Positions 33,282-39,544 of a DNA stretch of 47,550 bases are shown here, one piece after another. The first letter of the stretch is position 1, and the number at the start of each line of letters is the position of its first letter. The translations under genes were made by a program, and so were the position numbers. Source of the stretch: Streptomyces sp. H27-H1 (lineage in GTDB: Bacteria > Actinomycetota > Actinomycetes > Streptomycetales > Streptomycetaceae); the NCBI RefSeq assembly GCF_026627445.1, contig NZ_JAPNLJ010000051.1, forward strand, positions 1 to 47,550, in the 5' to 3' direction. Under the pieces are notes generated by a model. The model was not told the origin of the DNA, ran no database searches, and worked only from the letters and a program-made list of their open reading frames with translations.

Positions 33282-33383
33282 ATGCCCGCGTGGTCCGCGG
33301 TCCGCGTCCCCGGACGCCATCCGGGACCCTTTCCGGTGCGGACGGAGTGTCACCGCGGCGTGACTGTGGCGCTTTTCGTGTGA
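33282..33383 (+). CDS. Possible 33-residue leaderless small protein
   Basis: A -10-like TAGGGT (33269-33274) is followed by 7 nt (TGCGGGG) and an ATG. The frame reads MPAWSAVRVPGRHPGPFPVR and continues to a TGA at 33381-33383. This promoter-to-start spacing matches four other genes in the window. No family is recognised and the frame is short, so it may be chance or an upstream frame acting on hupA. Confidence 0.22.
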   Translation: MPAWSAVRVPGRHPGPFPVRTECHRGVTVALFV

Positions 33384-33447
33384 CCCCGGCGGGTGCCGGA
33401 TTGGCTTTCCCGCCGGTGGTGGGGGCAGGATGCGTAACCGGGCGAGA

Positions 33448-33465
33448 GGGTCTGACGTCAGACCC
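33448..33465. promoter_or_regulatory. 18-bp perfect palindrome in the hupA promoter
   Basis: GGGTCTGACGTCAGACCC is perfectly self-complementary, with a TGACGTCA core. It ends 17 bp before a -10-like TAGGGC (33483-33488), so it overlaps the -35 position, as a repressor site would. A second palindrome GACCCGGGTC (33461-33470) overlaps its right end. Confidence 0.55.
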
Positions 33466-33547
33466 GGGTCCGGGGACTGTCCTAGGGCCCTGGCAGCATC
33501 GGCTTCGATCTCACGCCTCTAAGGCACGTTGAACACGGGAGTACAAC

Positions 33548-33829
33548 ATGAACCGCAGTGAGCTGGTGGCCGCTCTGTCCGAGCGCGCCGAGGTGACCCG
33601 CAAGGACGCCGACGCCGTTCTGGCCGCGCTCGCCGAGACCGTCGGTGAGATTGTCGCCAAGGGCGACGAGAAGGTCACCATCCCCGGCTTCCTGACCTTC
33701 GAGCGCACCCACCGTGCCGCTCGCACCGCGCGCAACCCGCAGACCGGCGACCCCATCCAGATCCCGGCCGGCTACAGCGTGAAGGTCTCCGCGGGCTCCA
33801 AGCTCAAGGAAGCCGCCAAGGGCAAGTAG
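33548..33829 (+). CDS. hupA: Nucleoid protein HU
   Basis: Small histone-like protein of 93 residues that bends and compacts DNA as a dimer. The whole HU fold is present: MNRSELVAALSERAEVTRKDA, the hinge IPGFLTFERTHRAARTARNPQTG with the DNA-intercalating arm and its Pro near residue 62, and a basic end. It lacks the long Lys-rich tail of the second Streptomyces HU (HupS), which supports HupA. The ribosome binding site is GGGAG, 7 bp before the ATG. The promoter region holds an 18-bp palindrome. Two strong hairpins close the gene. Confidence 0.95.
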   Translation: MNRSELVAALSERAEVTRKDADAVLAALAETVGEIVAKGDEKVTIPGFLTFERTHRAARTARNPQTGDPIQIPAGYSVKVSAGSKLKEAAKGK

Positions 33830-33886
33830 TCCGCCCTTGTGCCGAGGGCCGCACCGGCCCCCGGGACGGTAGTGATACGTAGTACG

Positions 33887-33924
33887 CGAGAGGCGGCCAC
33901 CCCGCCCCGGGTGGCCGCCTCTCG
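33887..33924 (+). terminator. Terminator hairpin of hupA
   Basis: A perfect 16-bp stem CGAGAGGCGGCCACCC / GGGTGGCCGCCTCTCG (33887-33902, 33909-33924) with a 6-nt loop, 57 bp after the stop codon. Confidence 0.85.
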
Positions 33925-33953
33925 GCGCTCCCGGCATGCCGGGTGGCCCCCGG

Positions 33954-34007
33954 GACCCAGAACGCCCCCACAGGCCCCGTACAGGGCCTGTGGGGGCGTT
34001 CTGGGTC
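33954..34007. terminator. 24-bp-stem hairpin between convergent hupA and murA
   Basis: A perfect 24-bp stem (33954-33977 with 33984-34007; left arm begins GACCCAGAACGCCCCC) with loop CGTACA. It lies 44 bp downstream of the murA stop on the minus strand and after the hupA terminator, so it can stop both directions. Confidence 0.85.
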
Positions 34008-34050
34008 GGTCTGTGCGCATCTACGGCGTACGCCGTACCGGCCGGGCCGG

Positions 34051-35394
34051 TCAGACGAGGTCGCCGCCCGGGAGCTCGACCTTGGCGCCGAGCTCCACGA
34101 GCTTCTCCATGAAGTTCTCGTAGCCGCGGTTGATCAGGTCGATGCCGTGCACCCGCGAGGTGCCCTCGGCGGCCAGCGCCGCGATCAGGTACGAGAACCC
34201 GCCGCGCAGGTCGGGGATGACCAGATCGGCGCCCTGGAGCTTGGTCGGGCCCGAGACCACGGCCGAATGCAGGAAGTTGCGCTGGCCGAAGCGGCAGGCG
34301 CTGCCGCCCAGGCACTCCCGGTAGAGCTGGATGTGTGCGCCCATCTGGTTGAGCGCGGAGGTGAAGCCGAGACGGGACTCGTAGACCGTCTCGTGGACGA
34401 TCGAGAGGCCGGTGGCCTGGGTCAGCGCCACGACCAGCGGCTGCTGCCAGTCGGTCTGGAAGCCGGGGTGGACGTCCGTCTCCAGCGCGATGGCGTTGAG
34501 GGGGCCGCCCGGGTGCCAGAAGCGGATGCCGTCGTCGTCGATCTCGAACGCGCCGCCGACCCGGCGGAAGGTGTTCAGGAAGGTCATCATCGAACGCTGC
34601 TGCGCGCCGCGCACGTAGATGTTGCCGCCGGTCGCCAGCGCCGCGGACGCCCAGGAGGCGGCCTCCAGCCGGTCCGGGAGCGCCTTGTGGTTGTAGCCGC
34701 CGAGGCTGTCCACACCGGTGATCCGGATGGTCCGGTCTGTGTCGACGGAGATGATCGCGCCCATCTTCTGCAGTACGCAGATGAGGTCTTCGATCTCCGG
34801 TTCGACGGCGGCGTTGCCGAGCTCGGTGACGCCCTCGGCCAGGACGGCCGTCAGCAGCACCTGCTCGGTCGAGCCGACCGACGGGTAGGGCAGGCGGATC
34901 TTGCAGCCGCGCAGCCGCTGCGGGGCCTCCAGGTACTGGCCGCCCTCGCGCTTCTCGATGGTGGCACCGAACTGGCGCAGCACGTCGAAGTGGAAGTCGA
35001 TCGGCCGGCCGCCGATGTCGCAGCCGCCGAGGCCGGGGATGAAGGCGTGGCCGAGCCGGTGCAGCAGCGGGCCGCAGAACAGGATCGGGATGCGCGAAGA
35101 GCCCGCGTGGGCGTCGATGTCGGCGACGTTGGCGCTCTCGACGTGCGTGGGGTCGAGCACCAGCTCGCCCGGTTCGTCACCGGGGCGGACGGTCACCCCG
35201 TGCAGCTGGAGCAGCCCGCGCACGACCCGGACGTCCCGGATGTCGGGAACGTTGCGCAGCCGGCTCGGCCCGCTGCCGAGCAAGGCCGCGACCATCGCCT
35301 TGGGTACGAGGTTCTTCGCGCCGCGGACACGGATCTCGCCCTCGAGCGGAGTTCCGCCGTGGACAAGCAGTACATCGTCACTGATGCCGGTCAT
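34051..35394 (-). CDS. murA: UDP-N-acetylglucosamine 1-carboxyvinyltransferase
   Basis: First committed step of peptidoglycan synthesis: transfers enolpyruvate from PEP to UDP-GlcNAc in the cytoplasm. 447 residues with ATG start 35394 (MTGISDDVLLVHGG); an earlier Met 19 codons upstream is outside the family. The sugar-binding motif RGAKNLVPKAMVAALL is near the start (Lys in KN is conserved). The catalytic loop GLGGCDIGGRPIDFH carries Cys, the fosfomycin-sensitive form, rather than the Asp of mycobacteria. YNHKALPDRLEAASW and RGGFSYLIAALAAEG are also conserved. Single gene, convergent with hupA, divergent from the AlgH-like gene. Confidence 0.95.
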   Translation of the reverse strand: MTGISDDVLLVHGGTPLEGEIRVRGAKNLVPKAMVAALLGSGPSRLRNVPDIRDVRVVRGLLQLHGVTVRPGDEPGELVLDPTHVESANVADIDAHAGSSRIPILFCGPLLHRLGHAFIPGLGGCDIGGRPIDFHFDVLRQFGATIEKREGGQYLEAPQRLRGCKIRLPYPSVGSTEQVLLTAVLAEGVTELGNAAVEPEIEDLICVLQKMGAIISVDTDRTIRITGVDSLGGYNHKALPDRLEAASWASAALATGGNIYVRGAQQRSMMTFLNTFRRVGGAFEIDDDGIRFWHPGGPLNAIALETDVHPGFQTDWQQPLVVALTQATGLSIVHETVYESRLGFTSALNQMGAHIQLYRECLGGSACRFGQRNFLHSAVVSGPTKLQGADLVIPDLRGGFSYLIAALAAEGTSRVHGIDLINRGYENFMEKLVELGAKVELPGGDLV

Positions 35395-35667
35395 GAATCT
35401 CGCGTTCCGGAGAGGGGTGGGCAGGGGGCCAGTGAAAAGGGTAAGGGGCATGACCCCCCTGTTCGTAAGGGTGACGGGGCCGTAGGACTGTCATGAATTC
35501 GGTACAACACCCTGGGTGCCCGCCAGGTGGCGGAGCGTCTCCTTCCGCACGGGGTCCGGCCGGTCGCCCGTGCGCGCCCCGCACCGCCGCGGTGCGCCCT
35601 GAGCTGCGTACGGTCCGGATGCGCCGTCCACTCCCCCTCGCGGGCGAATGTGCGAGACCATGTCGCC

Positions 35668-36228
35668 ATGACCGAGGTGTCCTCCCTCACAGGGCGGTTG
35701 CTCGTGGCCACCCCAGCCCTCGCGGACCCGAATTTCGACCGCGCGGTCGTTCTGCTGCTCGACCACGACGAGCAGGGCTCGCTCGGCGTCGTCCTCAACC
35801 GCCCCACCCCGGTGGGTGTCGGTGACGTGCTGCTGCCCTGGGCCCCGCTGGCCGGAACCCCCGGAGTGGTCTTCCAGGGCGGCCCGGTGGCGATGGACTC
35901 CGCGCTGGGGCTGGCGGTCATCCCGGGCGAGGAGGGGCCGCTCGGCTGGCGCCGGGTGCACGGGGCGATCGGCCTGGTGGACCTGGAGGCCCCGCCCGAA
36001 CTCCTGGCGGCGGCCCTGGGCGGGCTGCGCATCTTCGCCGGGTACTCGGGCTGGGGCCCGGGGCAGCTGGAGGAGGAACTGGGCGTGGGCGCCTGGTACG
36101 TCGTCGACTCCGAGCCCGGCGACGTCTCCTTCCCGGATCCCGAGCGGCTGTGGCGCGCCGTGCTGCGGCGCCAGCGCAGCGACCTGGCCATGGTGGCCAC
36201 GTACCCGGACGACCCGTCGCTGAACTGA
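35668..36228 (+). CDS. YqgE/AlgH family protein (DUF179)
   Basis: Conserved cytoplasmic protein of 186 residues with no settled function. The family marks are LTGRLLVATPALADPNFDRAVVLLLDHDEQGSLGVVLNRP, shown here only up to its core, then FQGGPVAMDS, LRIFAGYSGWGPGQLEEEL, and the final FPDPERLWRAVLRRQ. ATG at 35668 is the family start; no good ribosome binding site precedes it. In proteobacteria AlgH-like proteins were linked to alginate control, but that does not carry over here. It is divergent from murA (about 270 bp gap) and precedes the DUF3039 gene by 60 bp. Confidence 0.92.
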   Translation: MTEVSSLTGRLLVATPALADPNFDRAVVLLLDHDEQGSLGVVLNRPTPVGVGDVLLPWAPLAGTPGVVFQGGPVAMDSALGLAVIPGEEGPLGWRRVHGAIGLVDLEAPPELLAAALGGLRIFAGYSGWGPGQLEEELGVGAWYVVDSEPGDVSFPDPERLWRAVLRRQRSDLAMVATYPDDPSLN

Positions 36229-36275
36229 GCCGCCGCCCGGGCCGACGCCGCTCAACCCCCGCGCGCGAGGATCGG

Positions 36276-36281
36276 TACCCT
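36276..36281 (+). promoter_or_regulatory. -10 element placed for leaderless mRNA of the DUF3039 gene
   Basis: TACCCT is followed by 7 nt (GGCAGTC) and the ATG at 36289. No ribosome binding site is present. Confidence 0.45.
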
Positions 36282-36288
36282 GGCAGTC

Positions 36289-36573
36289 ATGAGCACTCTT
36301 GAACCCGATCGCGGGACTGGTACGGGGACCCTCGTAGAGCCGACGCCGCAGGTGTCCCACGGTGACGGCGACCACGAGCGCTTCGCCCACTACGTCCAGA
36401 AGGACAAGATCATGGAGAGCGCGCTCGGGGGCACCCCCGTCGTCGCGCTCTGCGGCAAGGTCTGGGTGCCGGGCCGGGACCCGAAGAAGTACCCGGTCTG
36501 CCCCATGTGCAAGGAGATCTACGAGTCCATGGGCCCCGGTGGGGACAAGGACAAGGGCGGCAAGGGCGAGTAG
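36289..36573 (+). CDS. DUF3039 domain protein (small zinc-binding protein)
   Basis: Conserved actinobacterial protein of 94 residues, function unknown. After a variable start (about 1-22) the core reads HERFAHYVQKDKIMESALGG, then VVALCGKVWVPGRDPKKYPVCPMCKEIYE. One Cys in ALCGK, a CPMC pair and the conserved His of FAHYV can bind a metal. The tail is Lys/Gly-rich. It starts 60 bp after the AlgH-like gene and has its own -10 element. A T-tailed terminator follows. Confidence 0.88.
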   Translation: MSTLEPDRGTGTGTLVEPTPQVSHGDGDHERFAHYVQKDKIMESALGGTPVVALCGKVWVPGRDPKKYPVCPMCKEIYESMGPGGDKDKGGKGE

Positions 36574-36597
36574 TCCGGCCCCTCCCGAAGCAGGGCG

Positions 36598-36636
36598 AAG
36601 GCCCTCGGTGCGCGCGTGCGCGTCCGGGGGCCTTTT
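36598..36636 (+). terminator. Terminator of the DUF3039 gene
   Basis: An 11-bp stem with one G-U pair (AAGGCCCTCGG, 36598-36608, with CCGGGGGCCTT, 36624-36634) is followed by TT. It begins 25 bp after the stop. The loop itself holds GCGCGCGTGCGCG. Confidence 0.75.
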
Positions 36637-36682
36637 CCGTTCGCGGAGGGCCGGTTAGGGTCGCCGCGTCAGCGCCCTGTGA

Positions 36683-36707
36683 AACGTACGTTGCACATGA
36701 TGCAACG
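36683..36707. promoter_or_regulatory. Inverted repeats in front of the hexosaminidase gene
   Basis: CGTTGCA-CATGA-TGCAACG (36689-36707) is a perfect 7-bp dyad with a 5-bp centre, overlapping the palindrome AACGTACGTT (36683-36692). Both lie 18-42 bp before the start codon. They do not resemble the DasR site. A repressor site is plausible. Confidence 0.4.
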
Positions 36708-36724
36708 GTGGAGGAGTCGAGGCC

Positions 36725-38374
36725 ATGCCCGAGTTGATTCCGGAGCCGCGGTACGCACGATTCCTGCCCGACGGCGGCACTTGTGAGCTCGCCGACCCGC
36801 TGCTCGACGCCGGACCCGGCACCGAGGAGACGGCCGGCTGGCTGCGCCGCGAGCTCGGCGCCGCCACCGGCTGGGCGCTGCCGGCCCCGGTCCGCGGGGA
36901 GCCGTACGGCGAGCGCCCGGTGATCCGGCTCGCGCTGCGCCCCGGGATCGCGCGGGAGACCGGGGCCGAGTCCTACGAACTGCACGTCGCGCCCGGCTCC
37001 GTCCTGCTGGAAGGCGCCGACCCGGCGGGCCTCTTCTACGCCGCCCAGACGCTGCGTCAGCTGCTCGGGCCCGACGCCTGCCGGCGGGCGCCGCTGCCCG
37101 GGGCGGTGTGGCGGCTGCCGTACGGGGACATCGAGGACGGGCCGCGCTTCGGCTGGCGCGGGATGATGCTCGACGTGGCCCGGCACTTCATGCCCAAGGA
37201 CGGGGTGCTGCGCTACGTCGACCTGCTCGCCGCCCACAAGCTCAACGTGCTGCACCTGCACCTGACGGACGACCAGGGCTGGCGGGTGGAGATCAAGCGC
37301 TATCCGCGGCTCACCGAGGTCGGCGGGTGGCGGGCCCGCAGCCGGTGGGGCCACCGGGCCTCACCGCTGTGGAACGAGACCCCGCACGGCGGCTACTACA
37401 CCCAGGACGACCTCCGCGAGATCGTCGCGTACGCGGCGGAGCGGCACGTACGGGTGGTGCCGGAGATCGACGTACCGGGGCACTCGCAGGCCGCGATCGC
37501 CGCCTACCCGGAGCTCGGTAACACGGACGTGGTGGACACGGCCGCGCTCCAGGTGTGGGACGACTGGGGCATCAACGAGAACGTGCTCGCCCCCACCGAG
37601 GCCGTCCTGCGGTTCTACGAGGGGGTCTTCGAGGAACTGCTGGAGCTCTTCCCGGCAGAGGTCTCGCCCTTCGTGCACGTGGGCGGCGACGAGTGCCCGA
37701 AGGCGCAGTGGCGGGCGTCGGCGGTGGCCCAGGACAGGATCCGGGAGCTGGGCGTCGACGGCGAGGACGGCCTGCAGTCCTGGTTCATCCGGCACTTCGA
37801 CGGCTGGCTCGCGGAGCGCGGCCGCCGGCTCATCGGGTGGGACGAGATCCTGGAGGGCGGACTGGCCCCCGGAGCGGCCGTCTCCTCCTGGCGCGGCTAC
37901 GCGGGCGGCATCGCCGCCGCCGAGGCCGGCCACGACGTGGTGATGTGCCCCGAGCAGCAGGTGTACCTGGACCACCGTCAGGCGGACGGTGAGGACGAGC
38001 CGATGCCGGTCGGGTACGTACGGACAATGGAGGATGTGTACCGGTTCGAGCCGGTACCACCGAAGTTGTCCGAAGAGGCTGCCGCCCATGTGCTGGGCGC
38101 GCAGGCCAACGCGTGGACCGAGGTGATGGAGAACCGGAGCCGCGTCGACTACCAGGTGTTCCCGCGCCTCGCGGCCTTCGCCGAGGTGGTGTGGTCCCGG
38201 CTGCCGCTGCCCGAGGACCGGGACTACCAGGCCTTCGAGGCGCGGATGACGGCGCACTACCGGCGCCTGGACGCCCTCGGGGTCGACTACCGGCCGCCCG
38301 GCGGCCCGTTGCCCCGGCAGCGCAGGCCCGGAGTGCTCGGACGCCCGATCGAGGGAGCGCCCCCGAACGTGTGA
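36725..38374 (+). CDS. Glycoside hydrolase family 20 beta-N-acetylhexosaminidase
   Basis: Removes terminal N-acetylglucosamine or -galactosamine residues, for example from chito-oligosaccharides or wall fragments. 549 residues. A GH20 N-terminal alpha/beta domain covers ~1-130, and the TIM barrel starts at PRFGWRGMMLDVARHFMPKD. The catalytic pair is Asp322-Glu323 in VHVGGDECPK; substrate assistance by the acetamido group is the family mechanism. WGINENVLAPT and later Trp residues line the pocket. No signal peptide is seen, so it is probably cytoplasmic. Start ATG with GGAGGAG 8 bp before it. Stands alone with inverted repeats in its promoter. Confidence 0.93.
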   Translation: MPELIPEPRYARFLPDGGTCELADPLLDAGPGTEETAGWLRRELGAATGWALPAPVRGEPYGERPVIRLALRPGIARETGAESYELHVAPGSVLLEGADPAGLFYAAQTLRQLLGPDACRRAPLPGAVWRLPYGDIEDGPRFGWRGMMLDVARHFMPKDGVLRYVDLLAAHKLNVLHLHLTDDQGWRVEIKRYPRLTEVGGWRARSRWGHRASPLWNETPHGGYYTQDDLREIVAYAAERHVRVVPEIDVPGHSQAAIAAYPELGNTDVVDTAALQVWDDWGINENVLAPTEAVLRFYEGVFEELLELFPAEVSPFVHVGGDECPKAQWRASAVAQDRIRELGVDGEDGLQSWFIRHFDGWLAERGRRLIGWDEILEGGLAPGAAVSSWRGYAGGIAAAEAGHDVVMCPEQQVYLDHRQADGEDEPMPVGYVRTMEDVYRFEPVPPKLSEEAAAHVLGAQANAWTEVMENRSRVDYQVFPRLAAFAEVVWSRLPLPEDRDYQAFEARMTAHYRRLDALGVDYRPPGGPLPRQRRPGVLGRPIEGAPPNV

Positions 38375-38611
38375 GAGCCCCCGCGCGGATGAGCCGGAGC
38401 GGCGGGCGAACGCGGGCCGCGGGGGGAGCCGCGGGCGGGTCTCCAAGGGGGTCCGTACCGGGGGCGTGTGCCGGTGGTGCGCGGGCGGCGGACCCTCGCG
38501 TCCGGTGCTCCGGAAGATGTGCCAGAGTTGCCACCTCCCGGCGGTGAGCACGTACCGTACGGCGGACAGGCGTGAGCGCCGGGACCGGGACATCGGGAAG
38601 GGGCAGCTGGG

Positions 38612-39544
38612 TTGACCACGCACGCACCGCACGCACCGCAGGCACGGGATTCGTCCCAGGGGCCCCGCAGCGACCCGCGGGCGGGGAACGCGACGCAGTC
38701 CGTGACGCTGCCGGCCTCGCTCGAAGAGGCCGTGGCGGCGCTCGCGGCCATGCCCGCCGCCGTCCCCGTGGCCGGCGGCACCGACCTCATGGCCGCCGTC
38801 AACGCGGGACTCCTTCGCCCCGCCGCCCTGGTGGGCCTCGGCCGGATCAACGAGATCCGCGGCTGGCAGTACCAGGACGGCCACGCGCTGCTCGGCGCCG
38901 GCCTCACGCACGCGCGCATGGGGCGGCCGGACTTCGCCGCCCTCATCCCGGCCCTGGCCGCCGCCGCGCGCGCCGCCGGGCCGCCGCAGATCCGCAACGC
39001 CGGCACGCTGGGCGGCAACATCGCCACGGCCGCGCCGACGGGTGACGCGCTCCCCGTGCTGGCCGCGCTGGAAGCCGTACTCGTCATCGTCGGGCCCGGC
39101 GGTTCGCGTCGCGAGATCCCGGTCTCGCACCTGCTGGCCGGGCGTGAAATGCTCCGCCCAGGAGAGCTGATCGGCTTCGTGCGGGTGCCGTTGCTGCACG
39201 CGCCCCAGGTGTTCCTCAAGGCCACGGGCCGTACGGGACCCGGGCGCGCGGTGGCGTCCGTGGGGCTCGTACTGGACCCCGCGCGCCGAGGTGTGCGCTG
39301 CGCGATCGGCGCGGTCGCCCCGATGCCGCTGCGGCCGCTGGAAGCCGAGCAGTGGGTCGCATCGCTGATCGACTGGGACGGGGACCGCAGTCTGGCCCCC
39401 GAGGCGCTGGAAGCCTTCGGCGAGTACGTCGCGGCGGCCTGCGTGCCCGACCAGGGGGAGCCCGTGGCCCCCGGAGTACTGCATTTGCGGCGGACGGTGG
39501 CCGTGCTGGCACGGAGGGCCCTGGGGAGGGCGCTGAGCTCATGA
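38612..39544 (+). CDS. Molybdenum hydroxylase FAD-binding subunit
   Basis: Medium subunit of a xanthine-dehydrogenase-type enzyme that passes electrons from the iron-sulfur subunit to FAD. 310 residues. FAD-binding loops are VAGGTDLMAAVNAG (about 52-65) and GTLGGNIATAAPTGD (about 131-145). The first codon used is TTG at 38612 with GAAGGGG upstream; a GTG 30 codons later (38702) would also leave the domain whole, so the start is uncertain. The stop overlaps the next ATG (ATGA), the first gene of a tightly coupled three-gene operon (FAD, 2Fe-2S, Mo). The 237-bp gap before it holds a possible TTGCCA-N19-TACCGT promoter. Confidence 0.85.
   Translation: MTTHAPHAPQARDSSQGPRSDPRAGNATQSVTLPASLEEAVAALAAMPAAVPVAGGTDLMAAVNAGLLRPAALVGLGRINEIRGWQYQDGHALLGAGLTHARMGRPDFAALIPALAAAARAAGPPQIRNAGTLGGNIATAAPTGDALPVLAALEAVLVIVGPGGSRREIPVSHLLAGREMLRPGELIGFVRVPLLHAPQVFLKATGRTGPGRAVASVGLVLDPARRGVRCAIGAVAPMPLRPLEAEQWVASLIDWDGDRSLAPEALEAFGEYVAAACVPDQGEPVAPGVLHLRRTVAVLARRALGRALSS

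Larger units (their letters stand above)
33228..33547. other. 320-bp region between malic enzyme gene and hupA
   Basis: The first part could hold a 33-codon leaderless reading frame (33282-33383). The second part holds an 18-bp palindrome (33448-33465) over the expected -35 region and a -10-like TAGGGC (33483-33488). The hupA ribosome binding site is GGGAG just before the ATG. Confidence 0.5.

Noticed and set aside
36683..36707. DasR operator before the hexosaminidase gene
   Set aside because: The dyad does not resemble the ACTGGTCTAGACCAGT consensus.
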